This document shows, piece by piece, positions 17,657 through 25,984 of a stretch of 64,000 nucleotides of DNA (positions are counted from its first letter, which is position 1; each line of letters begins with the position of its first letter). The DNA is taken from positions 1 to 64,000 of the forward strand of contig JAHJJF010000041.1 of NCBI GenBank assembly GCA_018823135.1, given 5' to 3'. The position numbers and the translations under genes are program-made. Below the pieces are notes generated by a model. That model searched no databases. It was given only the letters and a program-made list of their open reading frames with translations, and was not told the origin of the DNA. The stretch is from Pseudomonadota bacterium. Its GTDB lineage: Bacteria; Desulfobacterota; Desulfobulbia; Desulfobulbales; CALZHT01.

Positions 17657-18691
17657 ATGAACGAAAAAATTGAAAAGAAGGAACTGGCTATCTTGCGTCT
17701 GTTGGAAAAATCGGATTCTCCCTTGACCAGTTCAAGGTTGACGGAGAGCCTCAAGACCATGGGATTTGAAGTCAGCGAGAGGACGACCCGGCATTATTGC
17801 AAGGAACTGGACAGCAGGGGGCTTACAGAAAATTTAGGCAAACGGGGCAGGAAGATCACCGAATTCGGCCGGAATGAGCTGGGTTCCGCCAGGGTTTTTG
17901 ACAAGGTAGGTTTTCTTTCGGGTCGGATAGACCAATTGACCTACAGAATGAGTTTTGATCTGGCCAGAAAGAGCGGGACGGTCATTGCTAATATCAGTAT
18001 CGTTGATGCTGATCTGTTGCACAGGTTGGTCGGACAGATCCAGCGAGTGTATGCAAGCGGTTATGGATTGGGCAGGATGATGGCCCTGTTCGGGCCGGGG
18101 GAGCGACCGGGAGGGATTGAGGTTCCGCCGGGGATGATCGGGATGGCGACGGTCTGTTCCATTACTTTGAACGGGGTTTTGCTGGCGCAGGGCGTGCCGG
18201 CCCATTCGAAATTTGGCGGACTCCTTGAAATACGTGGCGGTAAGCCGGCAAGATTCGTGGAGATCATCAAATATGAAGGAACCAGTCTTGACCCCCTGGA
18301 GATTTTTATCAAGGGCGGGATGACCAATGTGCTGGGGGCGATCGAGAGCGGCAACGGCCGGATCGGCGTGGGTTTTCGTGAGCTTCCGGCCGACAGTCGC
18401 GCTCATGTGCTTAAGCTCAACGGCAAACTGGAAAAGGCTGGTCTTGGTGGTTTTATGCTGATCGGTTGGCCGGGGCAACCGTTGCTGGAGGTGCCGGTCA
18501 ATGAAGGCCGGATCGGGGCGATCGTTATCGGTGGGCTTAATCCGGCCGCGACCTTGGAGGAGACCGGGGTAAAGGTCGGTTCCCGAGCCCTGGCCGGGAT
18601 GATAGAGTATGAGAGGTTTTTCAATTTTACCGAAATGGACGACCGGATCAATAAATTGCGGGAGTCTGTAGGCAGGAGAGCGGAAGCCTGA
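17657..18691 (+). CDS. NrpR-type nitrogen regulator (winged helix + DUF128)
   Basis: 344 aa from the ATG at 17657 (MNEKIEKKELAILRLLEK). An N-terminal winged helix-turn-helix (about 1-80; RLTESLKTMGFEVSERTTRHYCKELDSRGL) is followed by a DUF128/NrpR effector domain (about 90-320). Archaeal NrpR represses nitrogen genes and is released by 2-oxoglutarate. This protein has one recognisable effector domain, whereas some archaeal forms carry two. The next upstream in-frame start would add 27 hydrophobic residues and is unlikely. Its position beside glnA, gdhA and glt strongly supports a nitrogen-regulatory role. Confidence 0.85.
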   Translation: MNEKIEKKELAILRLLEKSDSPLTSSRLTESLKTMGFEVSERTTRHYCKELDSRGLTENLGKRGRKITEFGRNELGSARVFDKVGFLSGRIDQLTYRMSFDLARKSGTVIANISIVDADLLHRLVGQIQRVYASGYGLGRMMALFGPGERPGGIEVPPGMIGMATVCSITLNGVLLAQGVPAHSKFGGLLEIRGGKPARFVEIIKYEGTSLDPLEIFIKGGMTNVLGAIESGNGRIGVGFRELPADSRAHVLKLNGKLEKAGLGGFMLIGWPGQPLLEVPVNEGRIGAIVIGGLNPAATLEETGVKVGSRALAGMIEYERFFNFTEMDDRINKLRESVGRRAEA

Positions 18692-18882
18692 TTGGTGGAT
18701 CACCGGCGGAACTTGAATTTTACCTAATGCTGAAAAAACCAGTTTGGTTTTTAGATATTTTATTGACCTACCATTATATGTTTAATAGTGTTATTTTGCC
18801 GGCTCAAGAATTGGTCTTGCCGGCCCGCCAGGATGGGGTTTTCTCCGGTATAAGGCGCGGGAAAAAAAATCTGACTAAACCT

Positions 18883-18908
18883 GTCCGCCGTCGTTATTAT
18901 CGGCGGAC
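18883..18908 (+). promoter_or_regulatory. Hairpin directly upstream of rnfC
   Basis: Arms GTCCGCCG and CGGCGGAC (8 bp, GC-rich) around a 10-nt loop, ending 15 nt before the rnfC ATG. The 3' edge continues as ACCTCCT, which resembles the anti-Shine-Dalgarno sequence. There is no T-run, so a terminator is unlikely; a translational or RNA-stability element is possible. Confidence 0.4.
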
Positions 18909-18923
18909 CTCCTAAGTTGATCT

Positions 18924-20243
18924 ATGGAATCTTTACTGACATTTCCCAAAGGCGGGGTGCATCCGCCGGAAGCAAAAGAACTGACTGCCGATCTCCCGGT
19001 TGAGGAGATGGTTGTTTCTGCTGAACTGGAGATCATCCTCGGTCAGCATATCGGTGCTCCCTGCACTCCGACTGTTCTGCTCAAGGATCACGTTGCAGAA
19101 GGCGCCATGATCGGTGAGGTGGTCAAGGGTCTTGGTGTCCCGCTGCATGCGCCGGCTGCCGGCACCATCAAGTCTTTTGGAATGTCCGCACATCCCATGC
19201 GGGTCAGCGCTCCATCCATTACCATTAAAACAGACCCGGATGCTTTTCCCCGCCAATACGAAAAAAGCGACTGGCAACCTTTAAGCGCTGAAGAGTTGCT
19301 CAAAAAAGTCCATGGTGCCGGCATCGTCGGGGTTGGTGGAGCCGGTTTTCCGACCCATGTCAAACTGAATCCTCCGCCGAATAATCCGGTTGATACCCTG
19401 ATCTTAAACGGCGCTGAATGTGAGCCCTATATCACGGCCGATTACCGGCAGATGCTTGAAGCCGGGGCCGAGATCGTTGAGGGCGCCAAGATAATCCTGA
19501 AAATCCTTGGCATCAAAAAATGCCTGATCGGGATCGAGAACAACAAGCCGGAAGCGATCAAGAGAATGACTGCGGCGGCTGCGGCGGCTGCGACCACTGA
19601 ATATCAGATATCTGTCCAGACCCTGCAGGTCAAGTATCCGCAAGGCTCCGAGAAACAGCTGATCCAGACCCTGACCGGCCGCAAGGTCCCGGCTTTCGCC
19701 CTGCCTTCGGCGGTCGGAGTGGTGGTCCACAACGTCAGCACCACCAAGGCCATCTATGACGCGATCGTACTCGGCAAACCCCTTTACGAAAAAATCGTCA
19801 CCATCTCCGGCAAGGGCATCAAGCGGCCGGCCAATCTAAGGGTGAAGGTCGGGACCAGGATCAGCGATATCGTTGATTATCTCGGCGGAGTCACCCCTGA
19901 ACTTTCCAAGATCATCATGGGCGGCCCGATGATGGGTTTCGCCGTATCGTCCCTTGATATTCCGGTTACCAAGACTACTTCATCAATCCTGTTCCTCAGC
20001 GAGGAAGAGATCGATACCAGTCCGCATTCCCAGTGCATTCGCTGCGGTTGGTGCCTGGAGGCTTGCCCGATGGGGCTTGAGCCCAAGGAAATAGCCATTC
20101 ATGTCGAAGCCGGCAGGCCCGAGGGTACCGGCCAGTTCGGGGTTTTTGAGTGTTTCGAGTGTGGTTGCTGCGCCTATGTCTGCCCGGCCAAACGGCCGCT
20201 GGTGCAGTTTATCCGGCTGGCTAAAATGAAAGCGAAGCACTAA
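18924..20243 (+). CDS. rnfC: Rnf complex subunit C (NADH/FMN and Fe-S subunit)
   Basis: 439 aa. N-terminal RnfC signature FPKGGVHPPEAKELT, NADH/FMN-binding loops (GIVGVGGAGFPTHVKL; LNGAECEPYITADYR) and two C-terminal [4Fe-4S] motifs (CIRCGWCLEACPMG; CFECGCCAYVCPAKRP). It is the cytoplasmic entry/exit point for NADH in the ferredoxin:NAD oxidoreductase. First gene of the rnfCDGEAB-apbE operon. There is no recognisable ribosome-binding site before the ATG at 18924, but the family N-terminus fits this start. Full length without the long C-terminal repeat extension of gammaproteobacterial RnfC. Confidence 0.95.
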   Translation: MESLLTFPKGGVHPPEAKELTADLPVEEMVVSAELEIILGQHIGAPCTPTVLLKDHVAEGAMIGEVVKGLGVPLHAPAAGTIKSFGMSAHPMRVSAPSITIKTDPDAFPRQYEKSDWQPLSAEELLKKVHGAGIVGVGGAGFPTHVKLNPPPNNPVDTLILNGAECEPYITADYRQMLEAGAEIVEGAKIILKILGIKKCLIGIENNKPEAIKRMTAAAAAAATTEYQISVQTLQVKYPQGSEKQLIQTLTGRKVPAFALPSAVGVVVHNVSTTKAIYDAIVLGKPLYEKIVTISGKGIKRPANLRVKVGTRISDIVDYLGGVTPELSKIIMGGPMMGFAVSSLDIPVTKTTSSILFLSEEEIDTSPHSQCIRCGWCLEACPMGLEPKEIAIHVEAGRPEGTGQFGVFECFECGCCAYVCPAKRPLVQFIRLAKMKAKH

Positions 20244-20271
20244 ATATCATCTGTCTTTAAGGAGAAGAGTC

Positions 20272-21336
20272 ATTAAACAGCAAGAATCGGATAATCAGCC
20301 CCAGACTTTGCTGAGGGGATTATGGAAGGTTTCCGTTTCCCCCCACGTTCGGAGCAACGAGTCGGTTGAGAAGATCATGTGGACCGTGGTGGCCTGCCTG
20401 GTACCGCCTCTAGTTCTGTCGGTGTTCATTTTCGGGATTCAGACCCTGATCATCACCGTGGTGAGCGTGATCAGCTGTGTGGCGGTTGAAGCTATCAGCC
20501 AGAAATGCCTTGGCCGCAAGATCACGGTCCGGGATGGCAGTGCGGTGATCACCGGCATGCTGATCGCTTTTGTGATCCCGCCCGGAGTTAACTATCTGCT
20601 GCCGGTACTGGGCGCCGTAATGGCGATCTACATCGGCAAACATCTGCTGGGCGGGATCGGCTACAATATCTTTAATCCGGCCTTGCTGGCCCGGGCTTTT
20701 ATGGTTGCCACCTTCCCGGTCGCCATGACTTCGGCCTGGCTACCGCCGCTGCAGGATATGGCGATCTTTTCCTATCTTGGCACGCCGCTTGATGCTATCA
20801 CAACTGCCACGCCACTGGCCCTTATCAAGGAACAGGGAATGGCCGCCTTCACCGCCCAGTATGGCGCGGCGCCCAATTTCTACACCGATTTTTTTCTGGG
20901 CTGGCGTCCCGGCTGTATCGGCGAGACTTCCGGTCTGCTGATCGTTCTTGGCGGCCTCTATCTGCTTTATCGTGGTTATATCACCTGGCATATTCCGGTT
21001 TCGGTTATCGGCAGTGTAGCCCTGCTGTCCTGGGCTTTCGGCGGCGAGACCCTGTTTAGTGGCGATCCGATCCTGGCCGTTCTTTCCGGTGGTATCCTGC
21101 TGGGTGCTTTTTTCATGGCCAATGATTATGTTACCTGTCCGACCAACAAGAAGGGTCAGCTGATTTATGGGATTGGTATCGGGGTTCTTACTGTGCTGAT
21201 CCGTCTCAAGGGCGGCTATCCAGAGGGGATCTGTTATGCGATCCTTCTGATGAATCCGGTAAGTTCGGTTTTCGATAACTGGTTCAAACCCCAGCGTTTC
21301 GCGCCGCCGCTTCCCCTGCAGGGAGGTGAGAAATGA
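20272..21336 (+). CDS. rnfD: Rnf complex subunit D (membrane, covalent FMN)
   Basis: A polytopic membrane protein of the NqrB/RnfD family. SPHVRSNESVEKIMW begins the conserved part; multiple membrane helices follow; the flavinylation site corresponds to ITTATPLALI. No ATG lies near the start. A TTG at 20308 lacks a ribosome site, whereas an AAGGAG (20259-20264) sits 7 nt before an in-frame ATT at 20272, giving 354 aa. I favour ATT as a rare start, with TTG 20308 (342 aa) as the alternative. The 3' end overlaps rnfG by 4 nt. Confidence 0.88.
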   Translation: MKQQESDNQPQTLLRGLWKVSVSPHVRSNESVEKIMWTVVACLVPPLVLSVFIFGIQTLIITVVSVISCVAVEAISQKCLGRKITVRDGSAVITGMLIAFVIPPGVNYLLPVLGAVMAIYIGKHLLGGIGYNIFNPALLARAFMVATFPVAMTSAWLPPLQDMAIFSYLGTPLDAITTATPLALIKEQGMAAFTAQYGAAPNFYTDFFLGWRPGCIGETSGLLIVLGGLYLLYRGYITWHIPVSVIGSVALLSWAFGGETLFSGDPILAVLSGGILLGAFFMANDYVTCPTNKKGQLIYGIGIGVLTVLIRLKGGYPEGICYAILLMNPVSSVFDNWFKPQRFAPPLPLQGGEK

Positions 21337-22226
21337 AAGATATTCTCACCATAGTTTTCCGGCTGACCGTCACCTGTCTGGTCGCCGGGGTGATCATGGG
21401 TGGCGGTTTTGTGCTGACCAATAAGGCCAAGCAGGATAACGAGCATAAAAATGAGCAGCGGGTGATGCTCAGCCTTCTTGGTTATTCAAAAAGCAATCCG
21501 GCCCCGCAGGCCATGGCGCTTCACGAGATCTATCGTTATGTGGTATCCGAAGGCGAGAATCTGTCGGTGGCATATCTGCTGCCGGCGAATAATGGTTTTA
21601 CCTTTGTCAACATTGGTCTGGACGGTAGATTCCTGAGCCGGCATCCGGTGGCCATTTCCGAAGAGCAGGTGCTCAAGGGCGGTGACCGTGATACCGCTAT
21701 TATAGCGGCGCTCGGCCCCGGCAAGTCGATCCGTTTTGCCGATCAGACTATTGTGGTGACCAACGGCGGCAAGCGGCAGGCCTACCTGCTGCCCGGTGAG
21801 TTTACCGGTTTCAAGACCTTCATCAAGGTGATTCTGGCCGTCGATCAGGATTTTGCCGTTATGGGTCTTGAGATCATGGAGCACGAAGAGGATCCCGGTC
21901 TTGGCGGCGAGATAGTCCAGGATTATTTCAAGGGCCAGTTCACCGGCAAAGACTTCGCGACCATCAAGAAGATCAAGGTGGCGAAGCTACCTCTACCGGA
22001 TGAGTATCAGCAGGCTCTTGAGGCTGACAAGAACGGCTTAAACGAGGCAGAGGTCGCCAGGATCAGGGCCCTTTACAGTGACAAGGATATCTACGCCCTG
22101 ACCGGCGCCACCATCTCCAGCCGGTCGGTGACCAACGGCGTCAAAGGCATCGTTAAAAAATTCGCTTACCGGATGTCGGTCCTTGACCGGGTTCTCGACA
22201 AACAGCAGATAGCGGTCCCCTTTTGA
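21333..22226 (+). CDS. rnfG: Rnf complex subunit G (periplasmic covalent FMN subunit)
   Basis: 297 aa: one N-terminal membrane segment (about 6-28) and a periplasmic FMN-binding domain. The flavinylation motif is YALTGATISSRSVTNGVK near residue 255, the threonine target of ApbE. It relays electrons at the outer face of the Rnf complex. Longer than many RnfG proteins (about 200 aa) because of an insert before the FMN domain. ATG at 21333 overlaps the rnfD stop and has GGAGG just upstream, so the genes are coupled. Confidence 0.93.
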   Translation: MKDILTIVFRLTVTCLVAGVIMGGGFVLTNKAKQDNEHKNEQRVMLSLLGYSKSNPAPQAMALHEIYRYVVSEGENLSVAYLLPANNGFTFVNIGLDGRFLSRHPVAISEEQVLKGGDRDTAIIAALGPGKSIRFADQTIVVTNGGKRQAYLLPGEFTGFKTFIKVILAVDQDFAVMGLEIMEHEEDPGLGGEIVQDYFKGQFTGKDFATIKKIKVAKLPLPDEYQQALEADKNGLNEAEVARIRALYSDKDIYALTGATISSRSVTNGVKGIVKKFAYRMSVLDRVLDKQQIAVPF

Positions 22227-22255
22227 GGGGACGGTGATTTTCCCGGAGGAGTATT

Positions 22256-22882
22256 GTGGCTACTGACAAATCAAATTTCCAGCTGGTAATAAGCGGCATA
22301 TTAAACGAGAACCCGATCTTTCGGCTGGTTCTCTCGATGTGCCCGGCGGTCGGGATCAGCACGACGGTGATGAACGGCTTTCTGCTCGGCATTGCCGTGC
22401 TCTTTGTTCAGGTCTTTTCCAGCGTCACCATTTCCCTGATCAAGGACCTGATTCATCCGCGCATCAGGATCCCCACCTATACCCTGACTATTGCCACCTG
22501 GGTGACGATCATCGACATGGTGCTGGCCGCCTACCTCCCTGAAGCGTACGCCAAGATGGGTATCTTCGTGAAGCTGATCGTCGCCTTCGCCATTATCACC
22601 ATGCGGCTTGAGATGTTTGCCTGCAAGGAGAGTGTGACCGCTTCCTTCTGGGATGGTCTCGGCATGGGATTTGGCTTTCTGTTCGGAATGATGGCCCTCG
22701 GTTTTGTCCGGGAGCTGCTCGGTCTCGGTACTTTGCTGGGCTATGATGTCCTCGGTTTCAAACCTCTGTTGTTCTTTGTCCTGCCATTTGCCGGTTTTTT
22801 TGTTGTCGGTCTGATGATGGCATTTTTCAACTATATCGAGATCGTTTATAAACGAGCCAGAGAAAAAAGGGTTGAGATATGA
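22256..22882 (+). CDS. rnfE: Rnf complex subunit E (membrane)
   Basis: 208 aa, an integral membrane protein of the NqrD/RnfE family with six predicted helices (FLLGIAVLFVQVFSS; LTIATWVTIIDMVLAAYL). RnfE pairs with RnfA in opposite topology around a membrane Fe-S site. GTG start at 22256 with GGAGGA 4 nt upstream. The stop overlaps rnfA by 4 nt. Confidence 0.94.
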   Translation: MATDKSNFQLVISGILNENPIFRLVLSMCPAVGISTTVMNGFLLGIAVLFVQVFSSVTISLIKDLIHPRIRIPTYTLTIATWVTIIDMVLAAYLPEAYAKMGIFVKLIVAFAIITMRLEMFACKESVTASFWDGLGMGFGFLFGMMALGFVRELLGLGTLLGYDVLGFKPLLFFVLPFAGFFVVGLMMAFFNYIEIVYKRAREKRVEI

Positions 22883-23817
22883 AGACCATGACCATAATTA
22901 AAAGATCGCTGGCAGCTCTGCTGCTTTTGCTTGTCCTGCCGGCAATGGCTCAGGCGGAACTGATCAGCGGCAAGAGCTTCGGAGACGAGAACGAGATCAT
23001 CGTCAGCTTCTCAGCTGCGGTAAATCCTGCTGCCGCTGCTGATCCGGCCAATTACATCGTTTACGAAGAGCCGGACCCGGATATTCGTCTTAACCTTGAG
23101 AAGGTATTGGTCAGTGAAGATGCCCGCTCGGCGACTCTGGTTTTTACCGAGCCGCTCAATACTACCCAGACCCATATTGTTTCGGTGCGTGATATTGGCC
23201 CGACCGTTGAATCGTTCAAGGTCAGCAAGTCCTATATCGGCTACCTGCTCTCCATTCTGATCGGGGCATTGCTGATCAACAACTTTGTTTTCACCAAATA
23301 TCTCGGCCTCTGTGTATTTTTCGGGACCTCCAAACGTAAGGACACGGCCAAGGGCATGGGGCTTACCTTTACCTTCGTTATTGTGGTCAGCGCGATCATG
23401 AGCTGGTTCTTCTATCAGTTTGTCATGAAGCCGTTCCATCTTGATTTCCTGCAGATCGTCGTCTTCATCGGCCTGGTATCCCTTACCGTCCAGGCGGTCG
23501 ATACCATTCTCCGCAAGGTCAACCCGATCCTCTTTAACGCCTTCGGGGTTTATCTGGTCCTGGTCATCGCCAACTGTATCATTATTGCAGTGCCGCTGAT
23601 CCTGGCCGATTATGAATATAATTTCTTTGAGTCTTTGATGCTCTCTCTTGGGGCGGGCGGCGGTTTTCTGCTGGCCCTTTACCTGATGAGTTCGGTGCGC
23701 GAGCGGATGGAGTTCGCCAATATTCCCCCGACCTTCAAGGGCATCCCGATCGCCTTTGTCGTAGCCGGGCAGTTTGCCCTGGCTTTCCTCGGTTTTTCCG
23801 GGCTGTCACTTTTTTAG
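22879..23817 (+). CDS. rnfA: Rnf complex subunit A with exported Ig-like N-terminal extension
   Basis: 312 aa, against about 190 for ordinary RnfA. Residues 1-26 look like a cleavable signal peptide (LAALLLLLVLPAMAQA). Residues about 27-115 form a beta-rich segment resembling a bacterial Ig-like (SbsA-type) domain (ANYIVYEEP, SATLVFTEPL, THIVSVRDI). From about 118 the canonical RnfA core follows (YIGYLLSILIGALLINNFV, KYLGLCVFFGTSKR). The reading frame is continuous and starts at an ATG overlapping the rnfE stop (ATGA), so this is a genuine fusion and not a misplaced start. The extension should sit in the periplasm (inference), perhaps to contact RnfG or an electron carrier. Confidence 0.9.
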   Translation: MKTMTIIKRSLAALLLLLVLPAMAQAELISGKSFGDENEIIVSFSAAVNPAAAADPANYIVYEEPDPDIRLNLEKVLVSEDARSATLVFTEPLNTTQTHIVSVRDIGPTVESFKVSKSYIGYLLSILIGALLINNFVFTKYLGLCVFFGTSKRKDTAKGMGLTFTFVIVVSAIMSWFFYQFVMKPFHLDFLQIVVFIGLVSLTVQAVDTILRKVNPILFNAFGVYLVLVIANCIIIAVPLILADYEYNFFESLMLSLGAGGGFLLALYLMSSVRERMEFANIPPTFKGIPIAFVVAGQFALAFLGFSGLSLF

Positions 23818-23838
23818 TAGGTTGCAAGCAGGTGAAAT

Positions 23839-24711
23839 ATGGATCCAGTATTAGTTAAAATAGCCCTGGGCGGTGTTGCGATGCTCGTTTGTATCGGGCT
23901 TTTCTTCGGCATCGGTCTGGCCATGGCGGCTCACAAATTTGCCGTGGAGGTCAATCCTCTGGTCGAAGAGGTGCTCGAGTCTCTGGCCGGGGCTCAGTGC
24001 GGCGGTTGTGGTTATGCCGGCTGCGAGGGCTATGCCCTTGCGGTGGTCAACGACCCGGAAGTGCCGCCCAATCTCTGCTTTCCCGGCAAGGAGAAGGTTG
24101 CCGCGCGGGTTGCCGATCTTACCGGCAAGAAGATGGCGGCAATGGAAGACATGATCGCCACGGTCCGCTGTTCACGGATCGAAGGGCGGGTCAGCCATAA
24201 GCATGAATATATCGGTTTTGCTTCATGTACGGCTGCCAATCTCGGTTTCGGTGGTCCGTCCGCCTGTAACTATTCATGCATCGGCCTTGGTGAGTGCGCC
24301 CAGGTCTGCCCCTTTGACGCCATCACCATGGTCGAGAGCTTTCCAGTGATCAATCCGGATAAATGCGTGAGTTGCGGGATCTGCGTGAAAGCCTGTCCCA
24401 AAAAGGTGATTGAACTGATGTCTCTGGCGGCGAGAGTGTTTGTGCCTTGCAGCACCAAAGATCTTGGCAAGAATGTTATGAAGGTCTGTGGGGTCGGCTG
24501 CATTTCCTGTCAGAAATGTGTCAAGGTCTGTCCGGCCGAGGCAGTCAGCTCAGACGGCGGCATCATCAGGATCGATAACCAGAAATGCCTCGAGTACGGC
24601 GCAAGTTGTGAAGAAATATGTGTGGCGAAATGCCCCCGCAAGATATTCAGAAAATATGATGGCCGCCAGGTGATCTCCAGAAAAGCCGTTGGCCTTAAGA
24701 TGGCATCATAG
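23839..24711 (+). CDS. rnfB: Rnf complex subunit B (multi Fe-S ferredoxin-binding subunit)
   Basis: 290 aa. An N-terminal membrane anchor (about 5-27) is followed by a four-Cys cluster domain (CGGCGYAGCEGYALAVV...C) and a C-terminal array of ferredoxin motifs (CIGLGECAQVCP; CVSCGICVKACP; CISCQKCVKVCP; CLEYGASCEEICVAKCP). It accepts electrons from reduced ferredoxin in the cytoplasm. Last structural rnf gene; apbE follows after 73 nt. Confidence 0.94.
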   Translation: MDPVLVKIALGGVAMLVCIGLFFGIGLAMAAHKFAVEVNPLVEEVLESLAGAQCGGCGYAGCEGYALAVVNDPEVPPNLCFPGKEKVAARVADLTGKKMAAMEDMIATVRCSRIEGRVSHKHEYIGFASCTAANLGFGGPSACNYSCIGLGECAQVCPFDAITMVESFPVINPDKCVSCGICVKACPKKVIELMSLAARVFVPCSTKDLGKNVMKVCGVGCISCQKCVKVCPAEAVSSDGGIIRIDNQKCLEYGASCEEICVAKCPRKIFRKYDGRQVISRKAVGLKMAS

Positions 24712-24784
24712 CCATCCAGATCGGAATGGTGGATCTTTTCAAGTTCACCCAAATTGGTTATTTTATTTCCACAAGAGGAAGATG

Positions 24785-25831
24785 ATGAAGATTTCGACAA
24801 AGAACCAAGCAACCTGTGACGAGAAGAGAAGATCCTTCCTGAAACTTTCCGGCCTCCTCGGACTCGGGGCTGCTACCGCTAGCCTGTTGTCGGTTGCGCA
24901 GGCCGAGGCGGTTCTCTTCGGCAAGAAGGAATATAAAGTCTCCAGGACCGGACTGGCGATGGGGACCTATGTGTCAATGACCGCTATTCATTCCTCCCGG
25001 GATGAAGCCGAGAACGCCATCGGCCTGGCCTTTGAAGAGATGGATCGTTTGAGCCGGATTCTTAGTCGCTATGAAAGCAGTTCGCCGGTCAGCGACCTCA
25101 ACAGTGTCGGCTACCTGAACTCGGCCCCCCAGGAGGTTCTTGAACTGGTGGCCAGGTCGATCTATTACAATCGCCAGACCAATGGCGCTTTTGATGTTAC
25201 CGTGAAACCACTGGTCGATCTCTATAAGGATAGTTTCAAATCAGGGCACAGTCCGGCCGAGGCGGAAGTGCAGGCCGTTTTGCAGGGAGTTGGTGCTGAG
25301 CATCTGCGTTTTGAGGGAGGCAATATCCGCTTTGAGCGTGAAAACATGGGCATCACCCTCGATGGCATCGCCAAGGGCTATATAGTTGACCGGGCTTCGG
25401 AAATCCTGGCGGGAAAGGGGGTAGCCAATCACCTGATCAACGCTGGCGGGGATATTAGAACCAGCGGGGCTGCCGCCAATGGCAAGCCATGGACTGTGGC
25501 CATCCAGGACCCGGCCAAGCAGAAAGAATACCCGGATTTGATCCGGATGACCAGCGGGGCCATTGCCACTTCCGGAAACTACGAGATCTTCTACGATCGC
25601 GAGAAGATGTTCCACCATATCGTTAACAGCCGCACCGGTCTTTCACCTGAATTGTCTGCCAGTGTAACGGTCAAGGCCGGAACGGTAATGGATGCCGATG
25701 CTTTATCGACCAGCGTTTTCGTCATGCAGCCCAGCGCCGGGGTAAGTTTCATCAACGGTCAGCCCGGCTGTGAGTGTCTGGTGGTAGGAAAAGACGGCCT
25801 GATCAGCAGATCAGTGGGTTGGAAATCCTGA
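24785..25831 (+). CDS. apbE: FAD:protein FMN transferase
   Basis: 348 aa from ATG 24785, preceded by GAGG at 24774. An adjacent in-frame ATG at 24782 is equally possible. A Tat signal (KRRSFLKLSGLLGLGAATASLLS) is followed by the ApbE domain: GTYVSMTAI, LDGIAKGYIVD, NAGGDIRTSG and GTVMDADALSTSVFVM. It transfers FMN from FAD to threonine in RnfD and RnfG, which explains its place at the end of the rnf operon. It probably acts after Tat export. A terminator follows at 25937. Confidence 0.95.
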   Translation: MKISTKNQATCDEKRRSFLKLSGLLGLGAATASLLSVAQAEAVLFGKKEYKVSRTGLAMGTYVSMTAIHSSRDEAENAIGLAFEEMDRLSRILSRYESSSPVSDLNSVGYLNSAPQEVLELVARSIYYNRQTNGAFDVTVKPLVDLYKDSFKSGHSPAEAEVQAVLQGVGAEHLRFEGGNIRFERENMGITLDGIAKGYIVDRASEILAGKGVANHLINAGGDIRTSGAAANGKPWTVAIQDPAKQKEYPDLIRMTSGAIATSGNYEIFYDREKMFHHIVNSRTGLSPELSASVTVKAGTVMDADALSTSVFVMQPSAGVSFINGQPGCECLVVGKDGLISRSVGWKS

Positions 25832-25936
25832 TTTCGGCGAAGGATACATCAAGTCTTAAAAGAGGCGGCCAACCCTTTTTTGTTTAGAGAACGACAAGGC
25901 ATATTTGAGTTTTATCGCAGAACTCCAGAAAAATTT

Positions 25937-25973
25937 AACCCGCTGCCGAGATGATCGACAGCGGGTTTTTCTT
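25937..25973 (+). terminator. Terminator of the rnf-apbE operon
   Basis: Arms AACCCGCTG and CAGCGGGTT around 13 nt, followed by TTTCTTT on the plus strand. It lies 105 nt past apbE and 12 nt before the stop of the convergent minus-strand gene. Confidence 0.75.
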
Positions 25974-25984
25974 TCCCGAAAATT

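Noticed and set aside
18727-18915. 62-codon frame between nrpR and rnfC
   Set aside because: No ribosome site or domain, and its end overlaps the hairpin before rnfC.
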